NCBI RefSeq assembly: GCF_009910845.1
Contig: NZ_SIJB01000024.1
Coordinates: 1 to 64,000, forward strand
Length of the DNA: 64,000 nucleotides
Reading direction: 5' to 3'
DNA from: Chengkuizengella marina
GTDB lineage: Bacteria; Bacillota; Bacilli; Paenibacillales; KCTC-33759
Part shown: piece by piece, positions 27,901 to 38,039 of the stretch
Layout: every line of letters begins with the position of its first letter
How positions within the stretch are numbered: the stretch's first letter is position 1
Notes under the pieces: generated by a model
What the model saw: only the letters and a program-made list of their open reading frames with translations
Told to the model about the DNA's origin: nothing
Databases searched by the model: none
Translations under genes and position numbers: made by a program

Positions 27901-28869
27901 TTGATTGAACACAAGAACAAAGAATCCATAACATTAAAAGATACATCAGAAGCATTATCATTATTTGGACCACACGATAAATTTTTGAAAATTATTGAGC
28001 AACATAGTGATTCCAAAATAGTATCTAGGGAAGCTGAAATTTCTATTGAAGGAAATGCGAATGAAGTTGCCTATTTGAAACATTTATTTGACGCTTTACT
28101 TGATTTAATTCGAAGTGGATATACTCTTTCAGAAAGAGATATATTGTATGCGTTTGAATTAGCCAAAAAATTTCAAGCGGATCAGTTACTTGAATTATTC
28201 AAAAATGAAATTACTACGACCTTTAAGGGAAAACCAATTCACATTAAAACGATTGGACAGAACCACTATGTTTCTGCAATAAAAAAGAAGGACATTGTAT
28301 TTGGGATAGGACCAGCTGGCACAGGTAAAACTTATCTTGCTGTAGCATTGGCTGTTAAAGCTTTAAAAATTGGTGATGTAAAAAGAATCATACTTACAAG
28401 ACCTGCCGTTGAAGCAGGTGAGAGTTTGGGTTTTTTACCAGGAGATCTACAAGAAAAGGTAGATCCTTATTTAAGACCACTATATGACGCTTTACACGAT
28501 ATTTTAGGAGCAGATCAAGTTGTTAAAGCAATAGAAAGAGGAATGATTGAAATCGCTCCTCTTGCATATATGAGAGGACGTACATTAGATGACTCATTTA
28601 TTATACTAGATGAGGCACAAAATACAACGCCTGAACAAATGAAAATGTTTTTAACTAGGCTTGGATTTGGATCCAAAATGGTTATCACAGGAGATAAAAC
28701 ACAAATCGATTTACCTAGAGGGAAAAAATCTGGTTTAATTGAAGCGGAAAAAGTACTAAAAAGTATTGATGAAATTGGGTTAATCCAATTTACAGAGCAA
28801 GATGTTATTCGCCATTCTTTAGTACAACAAATTATTGTGGCCTACCAAAACTATACGAATATGGAATAA
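27901..28869 (+). CDS. phoH: PhoH family ATPase (YbeZ-type)
   Basis: PhoH-like P-loop ATPase, associated with YbeY in rRNA and ribosome quality control. The frame opens with an ATG at 27892, but AAGGAG (27885-27890) ends one base before it; a TTG at 27901 has 10-bp spacing and is preferred, giving 322 residues. Walker A GPAGTGKTYLA is at about residues 138-148, LTRPAVEAGESLGFLPGD at about 164-181, and Walker B FIILDEAQN at about 230-238. An N-terminal KH-like region precedes the ATPase. It heads the phoH-pgpH-ybeY-dgkA-cdd-era run. Confidence 0.95.
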   Translation: MIEHKNKESITLKDTSEALSLFGPHDKFLKIIEQHSDSKIVSREAEISIEGNANEVAYLKHLFDALLDLIRSGYTLSERDILYAFELAKKFQADQLLELFKNEITTTFKGKPIHIKTIGQNHYVSAIKKKDIVFGIGPAGTGKTYLAVALAVKALKIGDVKRIILTRPAVEAGESLGFLPGDLQEKVDPYLRPLYDALHDILGADQVVKAIERGMIEIAPLAYMRGRTLDDSFIILDEAQNTTPEQMKMFLTRLGFGSKMVITGDKTQIDLPRGKKSGLIEAEKVLKSIDEIGLIQFTEQDVIRHSLVQQIIVAYQNYTNME

Positions 28870-28886
28870 GAGGGGCTGAACATTTC

Positions 28887-30980
28887 ATGACTTCTGCAAA
28901 ATCCAGTGAGAATAAACAAGCCTTCATCAATGGTTGGAAACAAAGTAAACTGGTTAGGGTGTTTCTTTACTTCATCTTAATGTTAGTTTTCTTTTTATCC
29001 TCCTATCAACATCTAATTGTCTCAGACAAAAATATGGGAGAAAATACTTCAGAGAAAGAAATAAATCAAGAAACTCCGATTTATTCTGAGTATTCTATAA
29101 ATTCATTGGATTTTTTAGAGCATATTTTTGATAAGCTAGAGCAAATTAATTTAGATGCTACGTTTACTTATGAAGAAAAAACAGAAATTTATAAATTGTA
29201 TTTTTTAGAAGAGTATAATAAATTTGTTGAAGATAACATAAAAACAATGCAGCAATCTGAAGATTCACTTGATGCAGCATTTATACAGGAAATAGAAAAT
29301 CAACTTATAGATCAACAATATGATTTTCCTGTAGAGGCTTTTTTTAAACTTCCTCGTTTAAGTCAAGCAGAAATCATAAAGATGAGTGCTGTTGCTGAAA
29401 GTATCGTTAAAAATTTAATGAAAGAACAAATAAAAGAAGCAGATATCATGCGTGGAAAAGTTGCTGAGATGGTTAATGCTTCGAATTTAAGTGATGATGA
29501 TTCAAGGGTGCTTGTTACAGAAATTGCTCGGTTTAGTATATTTCCTAATTATTTCTATGACGCTGCTGCAACAAAAGAAGCTTTGTCATCAACTAAAACG
29601 ACAGAAACAAATTACTTGCAGGTTGTTGGATTAATTCTGCTTGTCATATTGTTTGTGGTCTTTTTATACATGTACATTAAACAAAGTAATTTACAAATAC
29701 GAAATAATAATGTTCAATTATTGATGTTGGTATTTATATTTATCATTAATATGATGGGCATGAAGATCGTAGCTTTAGGACACAGTTTAGATTATCCATA
29801 TCTTGGATTTTTAGCGCCTGTAGCATTGGGGAGTATGTTAATTGCAATTTTATTAGATTATAAACTTGCTTTTATTTCCTCTATTTTATTTAGTATTTTT
29901 GCCAGTATTATTTTTAATTTTGAAAATCAAATGTTTTTGTTTGATTATAGATATGGAATAGTTGCCTCGGTCATTTGTTTCACATCTATTTTTGCTGTGC
30001 ATAAAGCAAGTCAGAGGTCGAGTATTTTAAAAGCGGGTATACTTATTACTATAGCTGCGTGTACAAGCATTACAGCTATATTTTTAATAACTAATGAGAA
30101 CGTGATTTCAAATTATATATTTTCACTGACATTTGCACTTATGAATGGTTTATTGACAGCTGTCTTTGTAATAGGAATACTACCATTTTTTGAGGCAGCT
30201 TTTGGAATTTTATCACCTGTTAAATTAGTGGAATTATCTAACCCTAATCACCCATTGTTAAGAAAACTTTTAACTGAAACTCCAGGAACCTACCATCATA
30301 GTGTCATGGTTGCAAACTTATCAGAAGCTGCAGCAGAATCCATTGGAGCTAATGGTTTATTATGTAGGGTTGGTTCATTTTATCATGATGTAGGGAAAAC
30401 GAAGCGACCAAATTATTTTATAGAAAATCAAGTAAATAGTGAAAATCCACATGATACGATAGATCCTGATTTAAGTAAGTCAATCATTATATCTCATGCC
30501 AGAGATGGAGTAGAAATGTTAAAAGAATACAAAATGCCTAAGGCGATCTGTGATATTGCAGAACAACACCATGGTACAACATTGCTAAAATATTTTTATT
30601 TTAAAGCAAAAAAACAACAAGAATTAACTGGGGAGTTAGAAGAAGAAGTCAAAGAATCCGATTTTCGTTACCCTGGACCTAAAGCACAATTTAAAGAGGC
30701 TGCAATTGTGGGCTTATGCGATTGTGTTGAAGCTGCAGTCCGTTCTTTATCAAATCCTAAAATGGATCAAATTAATACAATGGTTGATAAAATTATAAAA
30801 GATCGATTGGAGGATCAACAACTTAATGAATGTGATTTGACCCTCAAAGAAATAGATACTATTGCTAAATCACTAAAAGAAACATTACTTGGGATTTTTC
30901 ATTCAAGGATTGAATATCCTGAATTACCAAGTCGAGATAAAAAAGGAGTTACAAAAGATGAAGCTACAGTTAGCATTTAG
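28887..30980 (+). CDS. pgpH: 7TM-HD cyclic-di-AMP phosphodiesterase
   Basis: 697-residue PgpH (YqfF), which hydrolyses c-di-AMP. A membrane segment is at about residues 22-42, an extracytoplasmic 7TMR-HDED domain at about 45-245, seven membrane segments at about 250-430, and an HD domain from about 460. TYHHSVMVANLSEAA and FYHDVGKTKRP contain the metal-binding His and HD residues; IISHARDGVEM and EQHHGTT add further ligands. GAGGGG lies before the ATG. Its last 23 bp overlap the ybeY start in another frame, implying coupled translation. Confidence 0.96.
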   Translation: MTSAKSSENKQAFINGWKQSKLVRVFLYFILMLVFFLSSYQHLIVSDKNMGENTSEKEINQETPIYSEYSINSLDFLEHIFDKLEQINLDATFTYEEKTEIYKLYFLEEYNKFVEDNIKTMQQSEDSLDAAFIQEIENQLIDQQYDFPVEAFFKLPRLSQAEIIKMSAVAESIVKNLMKEQIKEADIMRGKVAEMVNASNLSDDDSRVLVTEIARFSIFPNYFYDAAATKEALSSTKTTETNYLQVVGLILLVILFVVFLYMYIKQSNLQIRNNNVQLLMLVFIFIINMMGMKIVALGHSLDYPYLGFLAPVALGSMLIAILLDYKLAFISSILFSIFASIIFNFENQMFLFDYRYGIVASVICFTSIFAVHKASQRSSILKAGILITIAACTSITAIFLITNENVISNYIFSLTFALMNGLLTAVFVIGILPFFEAAFGILSPVKLVELSNPNHPLLRKLLTETPGTYHHSVMVANLSEAAAESIGANGLLCRVGSFYHDVGKTKRPNYFIENQVNSENPHDTIDPDLSKSIIISHARDGVEMLKEYKMPKAICDIAEQHHGTTLLKYFYFKAKKQQELTGELEEEVKESDFRYPGPKAQFKEAAIVGLCDCVEAAVRSLSNPKMDQINTMVDKIIKDRLEDQQLNECDLTLKEIDTIAKSLKETLLGIFHSRIEYPELPSRDKKGVTKDEATVSI

Positions 30981-31449
30981 TAATGATCAGAACGAAATTG
31001 AAATATCAGAGGAATGGATACAACAATTAGAAGAGTTATTACAAATAGCAGGTCAATCAGAAAATATTTCATCTGGTGAAGTGACCCTAACTTTTGTCGA
31101 CGATAAGTCTATTCATCAATTGAATAAGCAATACAGGGGCATAGATACTCCTACAGATGTTCTTTCTTTTGCAATGCAGGATTCTGGATTCGAAGAAACT
31201 GAGATTTTTTATGAGGACGATTTTGAATTTGATGAAGTAACTACCATGCTTGGAGACGTGGTTATTTCAGTAACTACAGCAAAAAGGCAAAGTGAAGAAT
31301 ATGGGCATTCTTTACAACGAGAAATCGGCTTTTTGTTTGTACATGGGTTTCTTCATCTAATAGGTTACGACCATCAGGATGAGCAATCTGAAAAAGAGAT
31401 GTTTAATAAACAAGAACAAATTTTGCTAGAGGCAGGATTAACAAGATGA
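30958..31449 (+). CDS. ybeY: Endoribonuclease YbeY
   Basis: 164-residue YbeY, a zinc RNase for 16S rRNA 3' maturation and ribosome quality control. The catalytic motif HGFLHLIGYDH (HxxxHxxGxDH) is near the C-terminus (about residues 129-139), and GIDTPTDVLSFAM is at about 60-72. The ATG at 30958 follows AAAAGGAG and lies inside the pgpH end; the longer frame has no start support. An acidic insert (FYEDDFEFDE) precedes MLGDVVIS. Its stop overlaps the dgkA start (ATGA). Confidence 0.96.
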   Translation: MKLQLAFSNDQNEIEISEEWIQQLEELLQIAGQSENISSGEVTLTFVDDKSIHQLNKQYRGIDTPTDVLSFAMQDSGFEETEIFYEDDFEFDEVTTMLGDVVISVTTAKRQSEEYGHSLQREIGFLFVHGFLHLIGYDHQDEQSEKEMFNKQEQILLEAGLTR

Positions 31450-32129
31450 AAAGGTGGCTTCTTAGCTTTAAATACGCATATGAAGGATTAATATATGCTT
31501 TTTCTACGCAAAAAAATATGAGATTTCATTTTTTTGCAGCGATCATTGTACTTTTTCTTTCTTTATTTTTTGAATTATCTCAGTTGGAAATCCTCTTAGT
31601 TTGGATAGTAATTTGTTTAGTTATTGTAATGGAGTTAATTAATACAGCGATTGAAAAAACAATTGATCTCACTGTAAAAGAAATGCATCCTATTGCTAAA
31701 ATTGCAAAAGATGTTGCCGCAGCTGCTGTACTAGTATCTGCGGTTTTTGCTGTTATTGTTGGTTTTGTTATATTTTATAATCCGATACTTTTATGGATCA
31801 ATGGAAAGTTAGTGAAAACACATGAAATCAATAATGAAACAATCATAGTAGTGCTTAGCTTGGTGTTTTTGTGTACAATAGTATTTCAACAAACTATTTT
31901 CAGAAAGAAAAATAATACTCAAATTAATTTAATTTCAGCGTTAAATGCATCAATACTTACAATGATTATGATAAGTGATGCAAATGTTATTCATATAATA
32001 TTGACATGTTGTATATCTATACTGCTTGTATCAGGTTTATTAGGTCAAAAAGAGGTCACGGTTCGTTCAATTTTAAATGGTACCATATTAGGAATCTTTC
32101 TGACATTGTTTATTTATTTTTGTGTATAG
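31446..32129 (+). CDS. dgkA: DgkA-family undecaprenol/diacylglycerol kinase with C-terminal extension
   Basis: The first 120 or so residues form a complete DgkA: RFHFFAA, then IVMELINTAIEKTIDLT (about residues 61-77, catalytic Glu and the NTAIE motif) and AKIAKDVAAAAVLVSA. Bacillus DgkA (about 125 residues) ends here and acts as undecaprenol kinase. This protein continues to 227 residues with four further hydrophobic segments (about 135-152, 163-180, 183-200, 208-227). The added part has no motif I recognise. The ATG overlaps the ybeY stop by 4 bp; cdd follows 38 bp after. Confidence 0.93.
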   Translation: MKRWLLSFKYAYEGLIYAFSTQKNMRFHFFAAIIVLFLSLFFELSQLEILLVWIVICLVIVMELINTAIEKTIDLTVKEMHPIAKIAKDVAAAAVLVSAVFAVIVGFVIFYNPILLWINGKLVKTHEINNETIIVVLSLVFLCTIVFQQTIFRKKNNTQINLISALNASILTMIMISDANVIHIILTCCISILLVSGLLGQKEVTVRSILNGTILGIFLTLFIYFCV

Positions 32130-32167
32130 GGTAAAGTAAAAAATAAGATATTTGGAGGAGAATAATT

Positions 32168-32557
32168 TTGGATAAAGAGAATTTAATTAAAAAAGCAATT
32201 GAAGCTATGGATAGTGCATATGCTCCGTATTCCAATTTTAGAGTAGGTGCTGCATTATTAAGTGATGATGATGTCATACATATCGGTTGTAATGTAGAAA
32301 ATGCTGCTTATGGACCTACTAATTGTGCAGAAAGAACTGCGCTGTTCCGTGCGATTGCGGATGGATATAAACCTAAATCATTTAAAGCGATAGCTGTGGC
32401 AGGAGATACAAAAGATCCAATAAGCCCTTGTGGTGTGTGTAGACAAGTATTAGTGGAGTTATGTTCTGAAAAAATGCCAGTGATTTTAGTGAATTTGAGA
32501 GGTGATCAATTGGAGACAACTGTTTCAGAATTGTTGCCAGGAGCTTTTCATATTTAG
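32168..32557 (+). CDS. cdd: Cytidine deaminase
   Basis: 129-residue homotetrameric-type cytidine deaminase for pyrimidine salvage. NCAERTALFRA (about residues 52-62) has the zinc Cys and catalytic Glu, and PCGVCRQVL (about 87-95) the other two zinc cysteines; AYAPYSNFRVGAALL opens the fold. The start is TTG, 7 bp after GGAGGAG. It lies between dgkA and era, as in Bacillus. Confidence 0.97.
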   Translation: MDKENLIKKAIEAMDSAYAPYSNFRVGAALLSDDDVIHIGCNVENAAYGPTNCAERTALFRAIADGYKPKSFKAIAVAGDTKDPISPCGVCRQVLVELCSEKMPVILVNLRGDQLETTVSELLPGAFHI

Positions 32558-32575
32558 GAGGAATGGAGTTACATT

Positions 32576-33472
32576 ATGAGTAAATCACATAAATCGGGGT
32601 TTGTATCTATTATAGGTCGACCTAATGTTGGTAAATCTACTTTTTTAAACCAAGTGATTGGACAAAAAATAGCCATCATGTCAGACAAACCTCAAACAAC
32701 TAGAAATAAAATTCAAGGTGTATATACACAAGAGGATACACAGATTATTTTTATAGATACACCAGGAATTCATAAACCTAAGTCTAAATTAGGTAGATAT
32801 ATGCTAAGTATTGTGGAAAATACTTTAAGTGAAGTTGATGTTATTTTATTTTTGGTGGATGTAGAGCAAGGGATAGGACAAGGGGATCGATATATTATAG
32901 AACAACTAAAATCAGTCAAAACCCGTGTGATTTTAGTTTTAAATAAAATAGATCTTGTTCATCCAGAAAGCCTATTACCCATTATTACCACTTATAAAGA
33001 TTTGTACGACTTTGCAGAAATCGTTCCAATTTCAGCTAAAATGGGGAACAACATAGAACCTCTATTAGATCAGATAAGGAAGTATTTACCAGAAGGTCCA
33101 CAGTATTATCCTGAAGATCAAGTAACGGATCATCCAGAGCAGTTTATTTGTGCTGAATTAGTACGTGAAAAGCTTTTAGAGGTAACAAGAGAGGAAGTAC
33201 CACATTCTATTGCTGTACAAATTGAACAAATGAAAAAAGATGACAATGGTGTTGTGCATATATCTGCATTAATCTATGTAGAAAGAAAATCTCAAAAAGG
33301 AATAATTATTGGTAAACACGGTGCTGTGCTAAAAGAAATTGGCAGGAAATCAAGACAGGACATGCAAAGATTATTAGGCTCAAAAATATTTCTTGAGCTT
33401 TGGGTAAAGGTGAAAAAAGATTGGCGTAATCAGGATGTAGTATTAAAGGATTTAGGATTCCATCATGATTAA
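32576..33472 (+). CDS. era: GTPase Era
   Basis: 298-residue Era, a GTPase that binds 16S rRNA during 30S assembly. G1 GRPNVGKST (about residues 14-22), the G2 region [10 protein letters not shown]3 DTPGIH (about 62-67), G4 NKID (about 123-126) and a C-terminal KH domain with [15 protein letters not shown] (about 242-256) are present. GGAGG precedes the ATG. It lies 18 bp after cdd; yqzL and recO follow. Confidence 0.97.
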   Translation: MSKSHKSGFVSIIGRPNVGKSTFLNQVIGQKIAIMSDKPQTTRNKIQGVYTQEDTQIIFIDTPGIHKPKSKLGRYMLSIVENTLSEVDVILFLVDVEQGIGQGDRYIIEQLKSVKTRVILVLNKIDLVHPESLLPIITTYKDLYDFAEIVPISAKMGNNIEPLLDQIRKYLPEGPQYYPEDQVTDHPEQFICAELVREKLLEVTREEVPHSIAVQIEQMKKDDNGVVHISALIYVERKSQKGIIIGKHGAVLKEIGRKSRQDMQRLLGSKIFLELWVKVKKDWRNQDVVLKDLGFHHD

Positions 33473-33635
33473 AGACTTTTAAAATTTTCACTTTTTAACG
33501 AACATCAATTTTTCTGTCTTTAAGCAAGGGTTCAATAATTTGGAACGAATTACTTCGGATATTCTTTTCATAAATGTTTAAGCTATAATAGACATCAATT
33601 ATTTCACGACATAGCCACTGAAAGGAATGACTACC

Positions 33636-33770
33636 ATGCGAGATTTTTCGTGGAAGTATTTTATTAACACTGGAGATGTCGACGCCTACTTATTATACAA
33701 AGAAATTCATGAACAAGATGACGAAGAGCCTAATCAGGAAGAAGTTCAGGATGATGCATGGAGTGATTAA
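33636..33770 (+). CDS. yqzL: YqzL family small protein
   Basis: A 44-residue protein of the YqzL family, recognised by its MRDFSWKYFINTGDVDAYLL opening and acidic tail (EQDDEEPNQEE, ending WSD). A modest site, AAAGGAATGA, precedes the ATG. YqzL is typically encoded between era and recO in Bacillales, exactly as here; recO starts 19 bp after it. Function unknown. Confidence 0.88.
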   Translation: MRDFSWKYFINTGDVDAYLLYKEIHEQDDEEPNQEEVQDDAWSD

Positions 33771-33789
33771 TTAGGGAAGAGGAAGAAAG

Positions 33790-34560
33790 ATGTTATATAA
33801 AGTTGAAGGTATTGTCATCCGTACAGTTGATTATGGTGAAGGCAACAAAATTATTGTTATATACACAAAAGAAATGGGGAAACAGAGTATTATGGCTAGA
33901 GGGGCGAAAAAATTAAAAAGTCGCCTTTCTAGCATTACTCAGCTATTTACTTACGCTGAGTATACATACTATAAAAAAGGAAAAATGGGGACGCTGAATG
34001 ATGGGGAAGCCATAAGATCCTTTCATGATTTAAATTTGGACATATTTAAATCTACATATGCTGCTTATCTTGTTGAATTAGTTGATCGCATGATGGATGA
34101 ACACGAGGGTAGTTCTTATATTTTTGAGCAATTATTAGCTTCTTTGGAATTTATAGAGGAAGGAAAAGACCCACAAATCATCACTCATATATTTGAGATG
34201 AAAATGCTTGAACTAGCAGGTTATTCTCCAGTTTTAATAGAGTGCATAGCCTGTGGTGATCAATTAGGTGACAGTTCTTTTTTTTCAGTTACTCTCGGAG
34301 GTACACTTTGTTATAAATGTAAATCTAAAGAGCAAAATGTAAAAAAAATAAATATTAGATCTTTAAAGTTACTCCGATTGTTTCAAGAGATGAATATAAG
34401 AAGGCTGGGGAAAATAAATATCTCAGATCCAATTAAAAATGAAGTGAAATTGTTGATGCGTGACTTTATGGATACACATGTAAATATTAATTGGAAGTCT
34501 AGATATGTGATGGACCAAATAAACAAAACTACTTCAAATCATTTAGAACAAAAAAAGTAA
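33790..34560 (+). CDS. recO: DNA repair protein RecO
   Basis: 256-residue RecO, which loads RecA with RecF/RecR and anneals ssDNA. The N-terminal OB fold (KVEGIVIRTVDYGEGNKIIV) and the RGAKKLKSRLS basic patch are clear. The C-terminal zinc site has four cysteines in CIACGD (about 151-154) and CYKCK (about 176-179). GAAGAGGAAG precedes the ATG. It ends the era-yqzL-recO group; a T-box leader follows. Confidence 0.96.
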   Translation: MLYKVEGIVIRTVDYGEGNKIIVIYTKEMGKQSIMARGAKKLKSRLSSITQLFTYAEYTYYKKGKMGTLNDGEAIRSFHDLNLDIFKSTYAAYLVELVDRMMDEHEGSSYIFEQLLASLEFIEEGKDPQIITHIFEMKMLELAGYSPVLIECIACGDQLGDSSFFSVTLGGTLCYKCKSKEQNVKKINIRSLKLLRLFQEMNIRRLGKINISDPIKNEVKLLMRDFMDTHVNINWKSRYVMDQINKTTSNHLEQKK

Positions 34561-34647
34561 AGAAAAGTCAATAGGTGAGGGAAACATCATAATTTGACTT
34601 TTAATTTATGCCGTAATATACTAATAATTAAATGTTTTTTAACTTAA

Positions 34648-34851
34648 TAGATACAAAGAAGGAAAGAAGTAACCAAAATGGTTTGTATAGCGAGTCAGGG
34701 ATGGTGGAAGCCTGATCAAAGTGTTTGGTGAACGGCGTTCTGGAGTATCTTATAATAAAGTGGGTAGTTGTAGTGAATGAACTATCAATTAGGGTGGAAC
34801 CGCGGGTATCATCTCGTCCCTATGTCAATTTATTGACATAGGGATTTTTTT
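34648..34851 (+). promoter_or_regulatory. T-box leader of glyQS (glycine)
   Basis: A tRNA-sensing T-box attenuator. The invariant AGGGTGGAACCGCGG lies at 34791-34805. A likely specifier GGC (Gly) stands at 34734-34736 in the Stem I region, which contains aagaaggaaagaagt near its start and ggagtatc after the specifier. The terminator pairs tccctatgtcaa (34817-34828) with ttgacataggga (34833-34844), followed by seven Ts. Uncharged tRNA-Gly should favour the antiterminator and readthrough into glyQ. Confidence 0.93.
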
Positions 34852-34940
34852 GTTTATTCTCACTAAAATGAAGAAAAATGAATTGATACTTTCATTTGTG
34901 AACTAATTTTAATGTTGTTCAATTAAGAAGGAGAGTGGTT

Positions 34941-35834
34941 TTGTTGAATTTTCAAAATATGATTTTAACGCTACAACAATTTTGGTCTGAGCAAAATTGT
35001 ATTATTGTTCAACCTTATGATGTTGAGAAAGGTGCAGGAACTTTAAATCCTATGACATTTTTGCGTAGTATTGGACCAGAACCCTGGAACGTGGCATACG
35101 TTGAGCCGTCTAGAAGACCTGCAGATGGTCGATACGGTGAGAATCCAAACCGTTTATATCAGCATCATCAATACCAAGTTATTATGAAACCTTCTCCTGA
35201 CAACATTCAAGAAATTTATTTAAAAAGCTTAAAAAAGTTAGGAATTCATGCTGAAGATCATGATATTCGTTTTGTTGAAGATAATTGGGAACACCCTGCT
35301 TTAGGAGCATGGGGGTTAGGTTGGGAAGTTTGGTTAGATGGAATGGAAATCACACAATTTACATATTTTCAGCAAGTAGGCGGGATTGATATGAACCCTG
35401 TTGCAGTGGAAATTACGTATGGGTTAGAACGTCTTGCATCCAATATTCAAGATAAAGAAAACGTGTTTGATTTAGAATGGGTTAAAGGCGTGAAGTATGG
35501 AGATGTTTTTCTTCAACCTGAGTATGAGCACTCGAAATATACATTTGAAATATCAGATACTAAAATGTTATTTACTCTATTTAATATGTATGAAGAGGAA
35601 GCTAAAAAGTCATTGGAGCAAAATTTAGTTTTTCCTGCTTATGATTATGTTTTGAAATGTTCACACACATTTAACCTGCTTGACGCAAGAGGAGCTATCA
35701 GTGTAACAGAACGTACAGGTTATATTACAAGGGTAAGGAATTTATCAAGATTATGTGCATCAACCTATTTACAAGAAAGGGAACGCTTAGGATTTCCACT
35801 TTTAAAGGATGAAGGGGTGAGCAGCAATGAATAA
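34941..35834 (+). CDS. glyQ: Glycine--tRNA ligase alpha subunit
   Basis: Alpha subunit of the two-chain bacterial glycyl-tRNA synthetase. [17 protein letters not shown], then [36 protein letters not shown] and [11 protein letters not shown] are family signatures of the catalytic core. The start is one of two consecutive TTG codons (34941 or 34944) placed after AGAAGGAGAG; the frame opens with a GTG at 34935, too close to that site. About 297 residues. Its end overlaps glyS by 8 bp. Controlled by the T-box upstream. Confidence 0.96.
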   Translation: MLNFQNMILTLQQFWSEQNCIIVQPYDVEKGAGTLNPMTFLRSIGPEPWNVAYVEPSRRPADGRYGENPNRLYQHHQYQVIMKPSPDNIQEIYLKSLKKLGIHAEDHDIRFVEDNWEHPALGAWGLGWEVWLDGMEITQFTYFQQVGGIDMNPVAVEITYGLERLASNIQDKENVFDLEWVKGVKYGDVFLQPEYEHSKYTFEISDTKMLFTLFNMYEEEAKKSLEQNLVFPAYDYVLKCSHTFNLLDARGAISVTERTGYITRVRNLSRLCASTYLQERERLGFPLLKDEGVSSNE

Positions 35835-37902
35835 GGATCTATTGATTGAAATTGGAATGGAAGAGATTCCTTCCAGATTTATTCGTGATGCTGTTAATTT
35901 ACTAGAGAAAAAAATAAAGGAATGGTTAACCGAGTCTAGAATTGAATTTTCAAGTACTAAAATTTACGCTACTCCACGTCGATTAGCTGTCATTGTTAAT
36001 GATGTATCACCAAAACAATCAGACCTTAGAAGTGAAGTGAAGGGACCTTCAAAAAAAATTGCTCAAAACGATCAAGGTGAATGGAGTAAAGCTGCATTAG
36101 GTTTTGCTAGAAGCCAAGGAGTTGAGCCATCAAGTTTGTTTTTTAAAGAGTTAAATGGTGTAGAGTATGTCTATGCTGTTAAAAATGAGATAGGTATTGA
36201 AACAAAAAATATATTATCTGAGGGCATCAGTAAGATTATTACTTCAATGGTTTATCCTAAAAATATGCGTTGGGGAAAGTATGATTTAAAATACGTTCGC
36301 CCCATTCGATGGCTTGTTACTCTATATGGTGATCAAATAATTCCAATGGAAATCACTGAAGTACATGCTGGTAGAAAGTCAAGAGGACACCGTTTTCTAG
36401 GAGGAGATGTAAACATAAATCTACCATCTACGTATATATCACAATTAAAAGCGGAATATGTATACGCAGATATAGAGGAGAGACAGAAGCTGATTGTTGA
36501 ACAAATTGAAGCATTAGCTCAAGATAAAAACTGGCTAATATCTGTTAAAGAAGACTTATTAGAAGAAGTGCTTTTTTTAGTTGAATACCCAACTGTGCTT
36601 TTTGGATCGTTTCAACCTGAATATTTAGAAATACCTCAGGAAGTATTAATTACATCAATGAGAGAACATCAGCGTTATTTTCCTGTTTTTGATAAAAATA
36701 AAAAATTATTACCACATTTTGTAACAGTTAGAAATGGAGATAAGAAGTCTTTAGATGTAGTAGCAAGAGGTAATGAAAAAGTATTAAAAGCAAGACTAGC
36801 AGATGCAAGATTTTTTTATCAAGAAGATCAAAACTTTCCAATTGAGAAAGCTTTAGCTAAATTAGAGAAAATTGTATACCATGAAGAACTGGGTACGGTT
36901 GGAGATAAAGTGAGAAGAATCCGTTTAATATCGGATCAAATTTCTAAGTATTTATCTACAGATGATAAAGTGAACGAGCAAGTGACAAGAGCTTCTACTA
37001 TTTGTAAATTTGATCTTGTAACCCAGATGGTTTATGAATTTCCAGAACTACAAGGGGTAATGGGGGAAGATTATGCACTAAAGGCTGGAGAAGATCCAGT
37101 TGTATCAAGAGCTATTTTTGAGCATTATCAACCTAGATTTTCTGGTGATTCATCACCTAAATCCATGGTTGGTGCAATTATAAGTATTGCAGATAAAATG
37201 GATAGTATTATCGGTTGTTTTTCTATTGGTATAATTCCTACTGGTTCTCAAGATCCATATGCGTTGCGTAGAAGCGCAGCCGGGATAGTTCAGATCATAT
37301 TGGATCATGATATAAATCTCAATTTATCTAATTTATTTGAAATTTGTATTGAAGTATACGAAGAGAATAATCTCTTAAAAACGGAAATTTCAGATCTTCG
37401 TTCAAAATTTTTGGAATTTTTCTCATTAAGAATTAAAAATGTACTTACAGATATGAATTTAAGATATGATGTGATTGATGCTGTAATGGAAACTGACATT
37501 AACAATATTCCATCTGTTATAAGACGAGGCAAAGCATTGATGGATTTTGTAGAACAGAGTAATATTAAACTCATTATAGAATCCTTTAATCGTGTAAATA
37601 ATTTAGCTTCAAAAGCAGATAACAAAATAATTAAACAAGAGTATTTTGAAGAAATAGTAGAGATAGAACTATTTAACATGTGGGAACAAATGCATCCTTC
37701 ACTTATAGAAAAATTAGATGCATCATTAGAATTTGAAGCACTAGAAATGTTAAAACAATTGCAAGCTCCAATAACTGCTTTTTTTGAAAAAGTCATGGTA
37801 ATGAGTGAAAACGAAAAATTAAGAAGAAATCGATTAGCTCTACTAGCTAATATATCTTCTGATATTATTAAAATTGCTGATTTTCAAAAAATCGTTTTAT
37901 AA
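35827..37902 (+). CDS. glyS: Glycine--tRNA ligase beta subunit
   Basis: 691-residue beta subunit, which carries tRNA recognition and assembles as alpha2beta2. [14 protein letters not shown] at the N-terminus, KNMRWG (about 149-154), the HD-like [18 protein letters not shown] (about 397-414) and SQDPYALRR (about 475-483) are typical, and the C-terminal DALR-like anticodon domain is complete. AAGGGGTGAG precedes the ATG, which overlaps glyQ, so the two are coupled. Confidence 0.97.
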   Translation: MNKDLLIEIGMEEIPSRFIRDAVNLLEKKIKEWLTESRIEFSSTKIYATPRRLAVIVNDVSPKQSDLRSEVKGPSKKIAQNDQGEWSKAALGFARSQGVEPSSLFFKELNGVEYVYAVKNEIGIETKNILSEGISKIITSMVYPKNMRWGKYDLKYVRPIRWLVTLYGDQIIPMEITEVHAGRKSRGHRFLGGDVNINLPSTYISQLKAEYVYADIEERQKLIVEQIEALAQDKNWLISVKEDLLEEVLFLVEYPTVLFGSFQPEYLEIPQEVLITSMREHQRYFPVFDKNKKLLPHFVTVRNGDKKSLDVVARGNEKVLKARLADARFFYQEDQNFPIEKALAKLEKIVYHEELGTVGDKVRRIRLISDQISKYLSTDDKVNEQVTRASTICKFDLVTQMVYEFPELQGVMGEDYALKAGEDPVVSRAIFEHYQPRFSGDSSPKSMVGAIISIADKMDSIIGCFSIGIIPTGSQDPYALRRSAAGIVQIILDHDINLNLSNLFEICIEVYEENNLLKTEISDLRSKFLEFFSLRIKNVLTDMNLRYDVIDAVMETDINNIPSVIRRGKALMDFVEQSNIKLIIESFNRVNNLASKADNKIIKQEYFEEIVEIELFNMWEQMHPSLIEKLDASLEFEALEMLKQLQAPITAFFEKVMVMSENEKLRRNRLALLANISSDIIKIADFQKIVL

Positions 37903-38039
37903 AATGAAACCATCATAGTATCTATATATGTGAAATAAAAACAAGGATAACATTGTATGTCACAAATAGAGGATTTTCTATTTATTTCTCGTATATAATA
38001 AACTTAAAAGCGATTTTAAATAGAAATTGGTGATTAACA

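Noticed and set aside
37305-37796. 163-residue minus-strand frame inside glyS
   Set aside because: It is Ser/Ile-rich antisense composition of glyS, with no start signal.
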